Source: Candidatus Fermentithermobacillus carboniphilus
Lineage (GTDB): Bacteria > Bacillota > Sulfobacillia > Fermentithermobacillales > Fermentithermobacillaceae
NCBI GenBank assembly: GCA_018208355.1
Contig: CP062796.1
Location: 363,217 to 427,216 of the forward strand
DNA: 64,000 nt
Reading direction: 5' to 3'
Position numbers and translations under genes: made by a program. The notes beneath the pieces are model-generated. The model was not told the DNA's origin and made no database searches. It saw only the letters and a program-made list of their open reading frames with translations. Below, piece after piece: positions 1 through 8,081 of the stretch. Each line of letters begins with the position of its first letter. The stretch's first letter is position 1.

Positions 1-426
1 CTCAATCAAGTTGTTGCTATGTTCTGGATCATGGCTTTCAAGGCATTTGTTACCCTGTCCCCGGTATTCGGGTCCCTGGTTGAAACCGCCAAATCCAGGG
101 GAATCTCACCCGTCCTGATGGCTCTCCTTTTCCCCCTTGTTTTCGGGTTCGGCAGCGCTTCGCAGACCACCACCGTTGGTGTCCTCCTCCCTGTACTTGT
201 CCCCGCGGCAGCAAGCGATGCTGCGAGGCTATTTTTTACATGTGTTGTGTACGGCAGCAGTTTTATGGCCTATTTCGCTTCACCGCTTCACCTTTGCCAG
301 GTACTGACTTGCCAGTACTTCGGGATAGAGATTCCACAAGTGTACAGGCTTTACTGGCCGGTGCTGGCCGGACTGGCTGCTGCCTTAGGTGGATACGCGG
401 TCCTTCTTACGCGCTTTGTGTTATAA
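1..426 (+). CDS. DUF401-type integral membrane protein, C-terminal part (5' end outside the window)
   Basis: The reading frame is open from the first base, so the gene is cut by the window edge; only about 140 C-terminal residues are present. They form several hydrophobic segments. A Gly/Ser/Thr-rich turn (FGFGSASQTTTVG) is followed by a SPLHLCQVLT stretch and the ending YFGIEIPQVYRLYWP. This pattern recalls the C-terminus of DUF401 (TIGR00529-like) membrane proteins, whose substrate is unknown. The gene is convergent with the DUF72 gene, with only 3 bases between the stops. Family assignment is from memory of the motif and is moderate. Confidence 0.6.
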   Translation, partial: LNQVVAMFWIMAFKAFVTLSPVFGSLVETAKSRGISPVLMALLFPLVFGFGSASQTTTVGVLLPVLVPAAASDAARLFFTCVVYGSSFMAYFASPLHLCQVLTCQYFGIEIPQVYRLYWPVLAGLAAALGGYAVLLTRFVL

Positions 427-429
427 CAG

Positions 430-1215
430 TCAGGTAAGTAGGTTCAAGAGTTCCTGCATCCTCCTGGCGTTTATCGCAGCCTGACCCCTGTGGCAGTTAT
501 TGTACAGGACGTAGGTATCCTCAGCTTTTTCGGCCATTTCCCGTATTTTCGGTACCCACCACTGCATCTCCTCGTCGGAGTACAGGTAGTCGTACCTCTC
601 CCAGGCCTCCTGGTGCTTGAACCACTTAGCCGCGTTTCTTCCATGGAACCTGACGTATCCGATCCTGGAGGTTACCAAAGCCACCCTGGGGAAAAGGCCT
701 TTGAGATCTGGTTCATCCACGCAGCAAAAACCGAGCCCGGCCTGCTCTAGGGCGTCGTAGACATCTCTGTTAGCCCACTGGCTGTTCCTAAACTCCACGA
801 CTATTTCTGCATAAGGAACCTTATCTTTGAGAGAAACGATATAATCCAAGTTCTCAGGGCTGGGCCTGTAAGACCACGGGAACTGGAACAGCAAGCATCC
901 GAGCTTATCAGATTCGATGAGAGGCAGCACTCCCTGCCTGAACGTCTCGGCTTCTTTATTTAGTTCCTCTCCATCTGGGATCTCGTGGGTCAACGTCTTG
1001 TGGGCCTTGACTGTGAACCTAAAACCCGCCGGCACCTTCCTGGCCATAGCCCGCATTGTGGCGGGGTCCGGCTGGCGGTAATAAGTGAAGTCCAGTTCGA
1101 CGCAGTTGAACCTTTCCGAGTAGAACCTGAGAAAGTCCTGGGACTTCATGCCTTCGGGGTAGAAAACTCCCCTCCAGTCGGAATAGCTGAATCCAGCGGT
1201 GCCGACGTAAATCAC
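430..1215 (-). CDS. DUF72 (YecE-like) family protein
   Basis: A 261-residue protein with the hallmarks of the DUF72 TIM-barrel family: the opening YVGTAGFSYSDW, the FNCVELDFTYYR segment, FTVKAHKTLTHE, a VVEFRNSQW motif and the ending YVLYNNCHRGQA. Biochemical function of the family is not established. The frame stays open upstream into ndk, but the first start with a ribosome site is the GTG at 1215, preceded by a run of seven G and AG; conserved DUF72 sequence begins at that point. It is transcribed in the same direction as ndk, with a long hairpin between them. No missing motif was seen. Confidence 0.88.
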   Translation of the reverse strand: MIYVGTAGFSYSDWRGVFYPEGMKSQDFLRFYSERFNCVELDFTYYRQPDPATMRAMARKVPAGFRFTVKAHKTLTHEIPDGEELNKEAETFRQGVLPLIESDKLGCLLFQFPWSYRPSPENLDYIVSLKDKVPYAEIVVEFRNSQWANRDVYDALEQAGLGFCCVDEPDLKGLFPRVALVTSRIGYVRFHGRNAAKWFKHQEAWERYDYLYSDEEMQWWVPKIREMAEKAEDTYVLYNNCHRGQAAINARRMQELLNLLT

Positions 1216-1242
1216 AATACTCCCCCCCCGGTTAGCGGTAAT

Positions 1243-1295
1243 GCTCCAGCGCAGCCCGGTTGAAAGACCGTCAAACCTAAAGGCCGCGCTGGAGC
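1243..1295 (-). other. Long imperfect hairpin between ndk and the DUF72 gene
   Basis: A perfect 10-bp inverted repeat (GCTCCAGCGC at 1243-1252, its complement at 1286-1295) encloses 33 bases. Inside, an additional GGCC/GGGC pairing and a nested GGT-TGA/TCA-ACC stem can form, so the RNA of the minus strand could fold into one long rod. There is no U tract, so it is not a standard intrinsic terminator. It may be an attenuating or processing structure or a small RNA. No family recognised. Confidence 0.45.
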
Positions 1296-1324
1296 AGACT
1301 ATTAAACTACTCGGGCCCCTACGG

Positions 1325-1780
1325 TCACTGCCCGGAGATGAACCTCTCCTGTGGCCGCGACCAGGAAAAGATCTCATCTTCCCTGAAAAATAGGGATATT
1401 TCGCGCCTGGCAGACTCTTCCGAATCAGATCCGTGAACCAGGTTATTCGAGATGTCCAGGGCCAAATCACCCCTTATGGTTCCCGGTTGAGCTTTAGCCG
1501 GATCGGTCGATCCCATCACCTGCCTGACCACGCTTATGGCAGAAGGACCTTCCCAGACCATAGCTACAACGGGCAGCGCCGTTATGTATTCCACCAGGCC
1601 GTCGAAAAAAGGCTTCCCCCGGTGTGCCGCATAATGCTTCTTGGCCAGGTCTTCATCGACCCAGATCATCTTCAAGCCAGAAAGCCTGAGGCCTCTTCTT
1701 TCCAGCCGTCCAATGATTTCTCCAACCAACCCCCTGGCAACCGCGTCCGGTTTAGCCAGAACAAGCGTCCTTTCAACCAA
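1325..1780 (-). CDS. ndk: Nucleoside diphosphate kinase
   Basis: Transfers the gamma phosphate from ATP to nucleoside diphosphates through a phospho-histidine. The 151 residues match the family length. The N-terminal [16 protein letters not shown], the [18 protein letters not shown] segment, and the active-site block [12 protein letters not shown] with the catalytic His are all visible. Translation starts at TTG (1780), with AAAGGAG about nine bases upstream. It ends with an extra SWSRPQ-type tail seen in many Ndk proteins. It lies upstream of DUF72 and downstream of the M42 peptidase gene, all on the minus strand, but no functional link is evident. Confidence 0.95.
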   Translation of the reverse strand: MVERTLVLAKPDAVARGLVGEIIGRLERRGLRLSGLKMIWVDEDLAKKHYAAHRGKPFFDGLVEYITALPVVAMVWEGPSAISVVRQVMGSTDPAKAQPGTIRGDLALDISNNLVHGSDSEESARREISLFFREDEIFSWSRPQERFISGQ

Positions 1781-1860
1781 AGCCTGTCTCTCCTTTGCAA
1801 AAACTCACCTGATTTTAGTTTAACTCAACCTGCAACTCTCCCGCCTACAGTACTTTCCTT

Positions 1861-2934
1861 CTATTCTCCCCTTATGGCCGAGAGAGCCGCAGCGTCAAGT
1901 CTCTTTATCACCTCTACTATGAGTCTTACGGCGTTGTCGAAATCATCCCTGTGGATGATACCGGCGTGACTGTGGATGTAACGGGTAGGTACGCCGATAA
2001 CGAGACTGGGGACTCCGCTCTTGTAAACGTGGATCCTTCCGGCATCGGTGCCTCCTCCGGGCATGGCGTTGAACTGAATCGGGATTCCCGCAGATTTGGC
2101 GGTCTCGACCACGAAGTCCCGAAGGCGCCTGTGGGGAACCATGGAGGCGTCATATAGGAGTATGCTCGGCCCTTTGCCGAGTTTGGCCTGGGCCTCATGC
2201 TCGTGTATTCCCGGGGTATCACCCGCGATGTCTACCTCCAGAGCAAATCCAATATCCGGTTCCACCAGGCTCACGCTGGTAGTGGCTCCTCGGAGCCCCA
2301 CTTCTTCCTGGACCGTCCCCACTCCGTAGATAGTGTTGGGGTGCGGCACTCCCTGGAGCTCCTTGATGGCTTCCATGAAGATAGCGCAGCCGATCCTGTT
2401 ATCCCAAGCTTTCCCCACAAGGTATTTGGGGTTCTTCATCTGGGCGAAAGGAGAAACCGGGATCACCGGGTCTCCCGGCCGTACCCCCATAGACTCGGCT
2501 TCTTCCTTGCTGGAGGCGCCGATATCGATGAACATGTCGGTCTTCTCGACAACCTTCTTCCTTTCCTCTTGCTTCAATATGTGAGGGGGTTTGGAGCCTA
2601 TGAGACCGAGCACGTCACCTGACGATGTCTTGACCACAACCCTCTGGGCCAACATTACCTGTTCCCACCAACCACCGAGGGTCTGAAACTTCAAAAAACC
2701 CTCTTTGGTTATGTAGGTCACCATCATGCCGATTTCGTCCATGTGCCCCGCCATCATTATCTTCGGCGCCGCGGCGGAACCTTCTTTCCTGCAGATGACG
2801 CTTCCGAGGTTATCTGTATAAACCTCTGCAAGCCCGGCCATCCGGCCCTTTATGTACTTTCTGACTTCATCCTCGTATCCCGGTACCCCCGGAAGTTCTG
2901 AGATTTCTTTTAGGAGAACCAACCGGTCGTCCAC
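1861..2934 (-). CDS. M42 family metallopeptidase (glutamyl aminopeptidase/endoglucanase M type)
   Basis: Cytosolic two-metal aminopeptidase of the M42 family. Seen: PGVPGYEDEVR near the N-terminus, the first metal-ligand block MAGHMDEIGMMV, the bridging AWDNRIGC, the catalytic TVQEEVGLRG, ALEVDIAGDTPG, and the final GGGTDAGRIH plus TRYIHSHAGI. All expected metal ligands (His, Asp, Glu) are present. The frame is open further upstream; an ATG at 2940 sits only one base from the AGGAGG, whereas the GTG at 2934 has ideal 7-base spacing, so GTG is chosen. It follows serS by six bases and may be co-transcribed with it under the T-box. Confidence 0.92.
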   Translation of the reverse strand: MDDRLVLLKEISELPGVPGYEDEVRKYIKGRMAGLAEVYTDNLGSVICRKEGSAAAPKIMMAGHMDEIGMMVTYITKEGFLKFQTLGGWWEQVMLAQRVVVKTSSGDVLGLIGSKPPHILKQEERKKVVEKTDMFIDIGASSKEEAESMGVRPGDPVIPVSPFAQMKNPKYLVGKAWDNRIGCAIFMEAIKELQGVPHPNTIYGVGTVQEEVGLRGATTSVSLVEPDIGFALEVDIAGDTPGIHEHEAQAKLGKGPSILLYDASMVPHRRLRDFVVETAKSAGIPIQFNAMPGGGTDAGRIHVYKSGVPSLVIGVPTRYIHSHAGIIHRDDFDNAVRLIVEVIKRLDAAALSAIRGE

Positions 2935-3012
2935 GCTCATCCCTCCTGTTTTCGGTACTAAATAGACAAGTCTCTGGGCAATAACTACTTCTCCACCAAG
3001 TTCCAAACCCCT

Positions 3013-4281
3013 TCACCTTATCAGTGCCTGGTTCCCTGGCATGTACTTTCTCAGCACCTCCGGAACCGTCACTGTTCCGTCACTGTTCTGGTAGTTTTCG
3101 ATGATGGCCACGAGTGTTCTCCCGATGGCGATCGCGGTCCCGTTGAGGGTGTGCACGAACTCTGGTTTTCCGCCGCCGGCGGGCCTGTACCGAATATTGA
3201 GGCCCCTCGCCTGGAAATCCGTGCAGTTGCTGCACGAGGTGATCTCCCGATAGGTGCCCTCAGAAGGCTTCCAGAATTCGATATCGTACTTTTTATATGC
3301 TACGGGGCCGAGATCTCCCGAGCATATCTTCACGACCCTGTAAGGAATCCCCAGAGACTGGTAGATCCGCTCTTCCAGGGACAGCATCCACTCGTGGGTC
3401 TTCTCGGATTCAGAAGGCTTGTCAAATACGAACATCTCAACCTTGTCAAAGTGATGGGTTCGGATGAGGCCGCGGACATCGCGTCCTCCAGAGCCAACCT
3501 CAGTCCTGTAGCAGGGCGAAAACCCAACGTACTTTATGGGAAGATCGGCTTCGTCGATGATCTCCTGAGCATGCATGGCGCAGAGCGGAATCTCGGAAGT
3601 ACCGACAAGTCCCAGGTTCTCCCCTTCTATCCTGTAAATCTGTTCCTTGAAAAACGGATAGTGACGGGTACCTTCGAGGATATCTTCTCTCACGATAACA
3701 GGCGGTATCACCGGCTTGAACCCTTCGGCGACTAGAAGGTCGAGGGCGAAACGGACTAAGGCAAACTCGAGGAACACGGCGTCTCCTTTTAGGAAGTAGG
3801 TCCTTGTACCCCAGACTTTAGCCCCTCTAGCTATGTCAATTATCCCGAGAGCTTCCCCGAGTTCCACGTGATCTTTTGGCTGAAAATCGAATTCCCTGGG
3901 ATTTCCCCACCGCCTGATTTCCACATTACCCGAATCATCTTCTCCATATGGTACGTCCGGCGCCAGCATGTTTGGAACCCAAATCAGGATCCGTCTCAGT
4001 TCTTCTTCCGTCTCGGCCAGCCGCTTCTCCAGAAGAGATACCTTTTCTCTGATCTCTCTATTGGTTTTTATCAGTTTTTCACGCTCGCCCGGGTCCTTGC
4101 AGGACTTCACCTGGTCGGATATCCTGTTTCTCTCTTCACGGAGCTCATTGATCTGTCTTACCAGCCCAGCACGCTGCTCATCGAGGGAAAGGATAGTGTC
4201 AAGAGGGGCTTCCTCTCCCCGCATCTTCAGCATCCTCTCCACTGCGGTCCGGTCTTTTTTCAGAATCTCCACGTCAAACAT
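3013..4281 (-). CDS. serS: Seryl-tRNA synthetase
   Basis: Class II aminoacyl-tRNA synthetase charging tRNA-Ser. The 422 residues fit the family. The N-terminal third (roughly residues 30-105) is the long antiparallel coiled coil that grips the tRNA variable arm (LDEQRAGLVRQINELREERN onward). The catalytic core follows, with motif 2 (FSPCYRTEVGSGGRDVRGLIRTHHFDKVE, seen in pieces), the ITSCSNCTDFQARGLNIRYR segment, and motif 3 (HTLNGTAIAIGRTLVAIIENYQ, in part). An ATG start at 4281 has AAGGAGGT upstream. A T-box leader precedes it, which explains its control by uncharged tRNA. Confidence 0.97.
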   Translation of the reverse strand: MFDVEILKKDRTAVERMLKMRGEEAPLDTILSLDEQRAGLVRQINELREERNRISDQVKSCKDPGEREKLIKTNREIREKVSLLEKRLAETEEELRRILIWVPNMLAPDVPYGEDDSGNVEIRRWGNPREFDFQPKDHVELGEALGIIDIARGAKVWGTRTYFLKGDAVFLEFALVRFALDLLVAEGFKPVIPPVIVREDILEGTRHYPFFKEQIYRIEGENLGLVGTSEIPLCAMHAQEIIDEADLPIKYVGFSPCYRTEVGSGGRDVRGLIRTHHFDKVEMFVFDKPSESEKTHEWMLSLEERIYQSLGIPYRVVKICSGDLGPVAYKKYDIEFWKPSEGTYREITSCSNCTDFQARGLNIRYRPAGGGKPEFVHTLNGTAIAIGRTLVAIIENYQNSDGTVTVPEVLRKYMPGNQALIR

Positions 4282-4325
4282 GGCTCAACTACCTCCTTCA
4301 GTCATGCTTCAATGCTCGGTTTTCT

Positions 4326-4373
4326 CTATAAAACAAGGAGCAGGTCATCTCGAAGGACGAGACCGACCTGCTC
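4326..4373 (-). terminator. Intrinsic terminator of the serS T-box leader
   Basis: On the minus strand GAGCAGGTCGGTCTCG pairs with the downstream CGAGATGACCTGCTC (stem 4338-4373), followed by CTTGTTTTATAG. It directly follows the T-box sequence and partly overlaps the antiterminator, as expected for tRNA-dependent antitermination. Confidence 0.85.
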
Positions 4374-4612
4374 TCGTGGTGCCACCTTGTTTCGCGTCCC
4401 ACCTCGGGCTTCCTCCGATCCTTCGGGAATAACCCGGATGGTCCGCCTCGAGACTGTAACGGAGTCACCGGCTGCAGCATACTCAGGCAAGAATCACATC
4501 CCTGACCTTTCTGCCGCGCGCCTCGGGGGTGCTGTTCAGAAAGCTTTGGGCGTCGCCTCGCACCTTCCGGCGACTCTCTTGTGCCCGCCGCCCCCTACTC
4601 TCCCCTTCATGG
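4374..4612 (-). promoter_or_regulatory. T-box riboswitch (serine) upstream of serS
   Basis: The conserved T-box element reads AAGGTGGCACCACG at 4388-4375 on the minus strand, just upstream of a terminator. Upstream lie an AGAGTAG element (about 4594-4602, the AGTA/GA bulge of Stem I) and paired segments typical of Stem I. A possible serine specifier AGC occurs in GAACAGCACC (AGC at 4533-4531), though the specifier loop was not folded rigorously. Binding of uncharged tRNA-Ser would favour the antiterminator and allow serS transcription. Confidence 0.85.
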
Positions 4613-4733
4613 GCTTTAGAAGAATATAGCACGAAACTGACTCTTGGGGTAGTATCATCGCTGGAATGACGCAAGAATGGATCACGCTGGAATCAAGAAG
4701 CCGAGTGGGATTATAACTTCGGGTCCGCCACAT

Positions 4734-4778
4734 AAAAGATTAGACCCCGCGCCTTTTCCAGCCACGCAGGGTCTAATC
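4734..4778 (-). terminator. Intrinsic terminator after speH
   Basis: A perfect 10-bp inverted repeat (GATTAGACCC at 4738-4747 and GGGTCTAATC at 4769-4778) is followed on the minus strand by TTTTATG. It lies about 65 bases downstream of the speH stop. Confidence 0.75.
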
Positions 4779-4842
4779 CTTCATAGTACCGTCCTCATCA
4801 CGAGGGCTTACAATATGCATCACCTTTCCCGTAGGATTTTGC

Positions 4843-5214
4843 CTAACTGGCACGCTCTACGGACTTCGTGAATACTCCTCTCTTAATCTCCGACGCCGTT
4901 ACAGACGTTGCTCCGAACTCCTTAACTATAGCCTCCATTGCCACCCAGGGATCGACGCGTTCACCACAGGTAAACACGTCCACGGCAGCGTACCCCAGCT
5001 CAGGCCAGGTATGGATGGCAAGATGTGACTCGGATATCACCACGACACCGCTTACTCCCTGGGGCGAAAACCGATGGAACGCTGTTTGTAGCACTTGTGC
5101 CCCGGCGGAGAGAGCCGCACTGACCAAGATCTCTCGGATCTTTTCGAGGTCATTCAGGATGTGGAACTCGCATCCGTAGACCTCAGCCAGAATATGACGG
5201 CCCAGCCCCTGCAT
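4843..5214 (-). CDS. speH: S-adenosylmethionine decarboxylase proenzyme
   Basis: Decarboxylates S-adenosylmethionine to supply aminopropyl groups for spermidine. At 123 residues it is the short class 1B form used by Bacillota and archaea. The self-cleavage block [15 protein letters not shown] is intact; the Ser after Glu becomes the pyruvoyl group. The conserved AAVDVFTCG and the ending KRG follow. No spermidine synthase gene (speE) is visible nearby. It has its own downstream terminator and faces a collapsed cstA on the other side. Alternative name speD. Confidence 0.95.
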   Translation of the reverse strand: MQGLGRHILAEVYGCEFHILNDLEKIREILVSAALSAGAQVLQTAFHRFSPQGVSGVVVISESHLAIHTWPELGYAAVDVFTCGERVDPWVAMEAIVKEFGATSVTASEIKRGVFTKSVERAS

Positions 5215-5243
5215 TTCATTCCCAGCCCCCTCTCAGGTGGTAG

Positions 5244-5960
5244 AGTGGAACAGTTCGCCTGCAAAAGAAACGAACCAATGCAATTCTAGGAAAGCAAGAC
5301 CCCCGTGTCAATAAACACCCCGGCAATAAATGGGGTTGGGTTCCTGCGCTTCTGTGGGTTGTCTTCGGTTCTATCTTCGCCGGTGCCGTCCATGATCTCG
5401 GTTGCCTTGTGGTTTCCATGAGGCACGGCGGGAAGTCGATTGGTGACAAGATAGCCAAGGAACCGGACGCGGTCTTGTTGGGTTATGGCGGCATGATCCT
5501 TGAAGGTGTGCTGGCAGTCCTGGTCATACTTGCTGTGACCAGCGGAGTTACCCAGGAGACATGGCTCAAAACTTACGCTAATTACGCGAAGGTCCCCACT
5601 CTCCCCACGTTTGCTGAAGGCGGTGCCCGCATCGCTTTCCGGAAGGGCGCCAACGTGATCTGGCCCCTTTTCGGCGCCACAAACCAGCTGCTGGCTGGAC
5701 TCGCGTTGCTCGTCACGGCATACCTGGCTAAGCAAAAGAAGCCCCTGCAGTACACCATGGTACCAATGGTCTTCATGGTAGTGATGACAACCTGGGGCAT
5801 GGTTGCAAACCTTCTCAACTACGTCGCCAAAGGCGACTGGCTTTTGACCGTCATTGATGCTATAGTGATAGTCCTCGAACTGTGGCTCATCGCTGAGGCA
5901 TGGGCAGTCATTAGGAGGGTAACGTCAAACAAGGCCCCCTCCCAGAATACCGCAGCGTAA
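5244..5960 (+). pseudogene. cstA: Collapsed carbon-starvation protein A (cstA) remnant with internal deletions
   Basis: A continuous frame from 5244 has no N-terminal region and no convincing start. Three CstA pieces are joined: WGWVPALLW...GAVHDLG..RHGGKSIGD (CstA residues near 100-150 in E. coli numbering), then LLGYGGMILEGVLA, then IWPLFGATNQLLAGLALLV near the C-terminus. From family knowledge, about 190 residues are missing between the first two pieces and roughly 70-80 between the last two, so many transmembrane helices of this peptide/pyruvate transporter are gone. Both junctions stay in frame. It is very unlikely to transport anything, but the frame could still be translated from the GTG at 5409 or the ATG at 5418. 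Confidence 0.8.
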
Positions 5961-6050
5961 TTTACAAGTTCTATAACTTCAGGTCTTCCCGCCGGTCCCG
6001 GTTTCAAGAACGGGATTCCTGCGGGAATGCTTTTCTAGTGGGGGTATTTT

Positions 6051-6884
6051 TCAGGAGGAGGCTCTTGAATGAGAAACCGCCCGCCCCGAACCGTAGACGG
6101 CCAGTTCGCCCGGGGGAGCCACGCTCAGCACCGGACTAAGTCCCGCCCTCTTAAGGCCGGACTGCACCGCGGTCAAGGCAACCTCGGGGGAATTGCAGTC
6201 AATGCTCAAGTGACAGAGCACGATTTCTCTGGTATCCTTCGTTGCAAGCCTGGAAATGGAGTCTGCAGCCTGGGTGTTGGAAAGGTGCCCCTGAGCCCCC
6301 AGTACCCTGTCTATCAGAGGGCGTGGGCGACCCGAACGAAGCTCCATATCCACATCGTGGTTGGATTCGAAAAACAGATATTCGGTTCCCCGCAAGAGCG
6401 CCTCCAGCGGGTATGGCACATGACCCAGATCCATCACAAAACAGACTCTTCCCGTAGAGCCTTCGACGATGAATCCCAGGGGGTCCAGGGCATCATGAGG
6501 TTTCGAGAAAGCCTGAACCCTGTAACCTTCCGTCCTAACTCGTTGCCCGCTTTCCACCACATTCACCAGGGACAGATCGATGCGATATCCCCGATAGTTT
6601 AGATACCATTCCCAGAAACCCCGTGAGGCATAGACGGGGATGTGGTACTTCTCGGGCAAAGGGTTCTTCAGGCACAGCGCACGCACGTGGTCTGAATGTT
6701 CGTGGGTTATGAATAAAGCGGCCAGGTCGCGCGGGGTCATCCCCAACGCTTCAAGGGAGGCAACCATTCTCTTCAGGGACATCCCGCAATCTATGAGGAT
6801 AGGCCTTTTGGAATCTTCCCACACAATGTATGCGTTGCCATATGTACTGGAACTTGATAGGGATGCTATATTCAACGGTACCAC
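6051..6884 (-). CDS. MBL-fold metallohydrolase, WalJ/YycJ-like
   Basis: A 277-residue metallo-beta-lactamase-fold protein. The metal site THEHSDHVRAL is complete. Further ligands appear in the FVMDLGHVPY block and the LCHLSIDCNSPE ending, as in YycJ/WalJ and related phosphodiesterase-like hydrolases. The N-terminal SLSSSSTYGNAYIV is typical of the YycJ group. In low-GC Gram-positives the homologue often follows walRK; no walRK genes are present here, so the specific role is open. The GTG start at 6884 has AAGAGGA just upstream. It is divergent from the acetamidase-family gene. Confidence 0.85.
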   Translation of the reverse strand: MVPLNIASLSSSSTYGNAYIVWEDSKRPILIDCGMSLKRMVASLEALGMTPRDLAALFITHEHSDHVRALCLKNPLPEKYHIPVYASRGFWEWYLNYRGYRIDLSLVNVVESGQRVRTEGYRVQAFSKPHDALDPLGFIVEGSTGRVCFVMDLGHVPYPLEALLRGTEYLFFESNHDVDMELRSGRPRPLIDRVLGAQGHLSNTQAADSISRLATKDTREIVLCHLSIDCNSPEVALTAVQSGLKRAGLSPVLSVAPPGELAVYGSGRAVSHSRASS

Positions 6885-7112
6885 CCATTCCTCTTTCTCT
6901 CGTCCGGTGTCGCGCCCGGTCCCGACCTGTTCGGCGCCACACTAGAAAAGAAGGCACGTACGACGTACAAAGCATGGCGCTTTTTACTTGTACTGTATTC
7001 CACCAAATATACTGCCTTTCCTTCAAAGAAGGGAAATTCGAGAACGCAACGAATATGGGTCACGGTACTATTGCACTCGGGTTTTCGGGAACTTGGAAGG
7101 AGGAGAGAGTTT

Positions 7113-8030
7113 TTGACAGATGCCAGAGGACAGTCCAAGATAATCTCCGCCGATCACGTGATCTACGCATTCGGGCCGGAAATGACCCACTGCAAGCGGG
7201 TTCTTCCGGGCGAGATACTCGTGTTCGAAACCCAGGATTGTTTTGGCGGTCAGATCAAAACAGAGGAAGATACCTTCGACAAGGTCGGCTGGGATAGGAT
7301 TAACCCTGCCACCGGTCCGGTCTTCATCGAAGGAGCAGAACCCGGGGATACGCTCTCTATCGAGATCAGGGACATCCAGGTAAAAGATACTGGGATAATG
7401 GTTCAGGTTCCGAAAATGGGAGCCCTGGGTCACCTCATAAGGAATCAAAAGACGGTCCTGGTCACTATCAGAAACGGCCTTGCCCACATGCCCAATGATA
7501 TAATCCTAGAGTGCAGGCCCATGATCGGAGTGATAGGAGTGGCCCCGGCTCAAGGATGCATACCGACGGGAACACCGGGACCTCACGGGGGAAATATGGA
7601 TACCCGCGTCATAACGAAAGGTTCCACCGTTTACCTACCGGTGAACGTACCTGGAGCGCTCCTGGCCCTGGGCGACCTGCACGCCCTCATGGGCGACGGG
7701 GAAGTACTGATCTGCGGGATTGAAACGGCGGGAACCGTGACTGTAACGACCCACGTTTTGAAAAGAACGGTTCTTCCCTGTCCTGTCGTCGAGACCGAGT
7801 CAGCCTTTTACACGATCTGGTCAGAAGAAAGCCTGGATAGGGCCACGGGTGAACTTCTAGAGAGAACGGTGCAATTGGTCTCACGGGCAACCGGTTGGAG
7901 CATTGAAGACACCATCATGATGTTGAGCGTAAAAGGAAATCTTGGCATCTCCCAGGTGGTCGACCCTCTCAAGACAGTCCGGATGGAAATCCCAAAGTCA
8001 CTCTTGAAAGGAAAGAGCTTGGTCATATAG
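7113..8030 (+). CDS. Acetamidase/formamidase family protein
   Basis: A 305-residue member of the acetamidase/formamidase (FmdA/AmdA) family, which hydrolyses short-chain amides to the acid and ammonia. Seen: GPVFIEGAEPGDTLSIEI, the GVIGVAPAQG block, TGTPGPHGGNMDTR, LPVNVPGALLALGDLHALMGDGE in pieces, and GIETAGTVTV. The upstream frame contains no good start; TTG at 7113 follows AAGGAGGAGAG at good distance. True amide substrates cannot be inferred. It stands alone between divergent and unrelated genes, so no pathway context helps. Confidence 0.9.
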   Translation: MTDARGQSKIISADHVIYAFGPEMTHCKRVLPGEILVFETQDCFGGQIKTEEDTFDKVGWDRINPATGPVFIEGAEPGDTLSIEIRDIQVKDTGIMVQVPKMGALGHLIRNQKTVLVTIRNGLAHMPNDIILECRPMIGVIGVAPAQGCIPTGTPGPHGGNMDTRVITKGSTVYLPVNVPGALLALGDLHALMGDGEVLICGIETAGTVTVTTHVLKRTVLPCPVVETESAFYTIWSEESLDRATGELLERTVQLVSRATGWSIEDTIMMLSVKGNLGISQVVDPLKTVRMEIPKSLLKGKSLVI

Positions 8031-8081
8031 CCCATTTACTATTGACGCAAGTTTTACCGATATTGAGTACAGGGTGATTAC

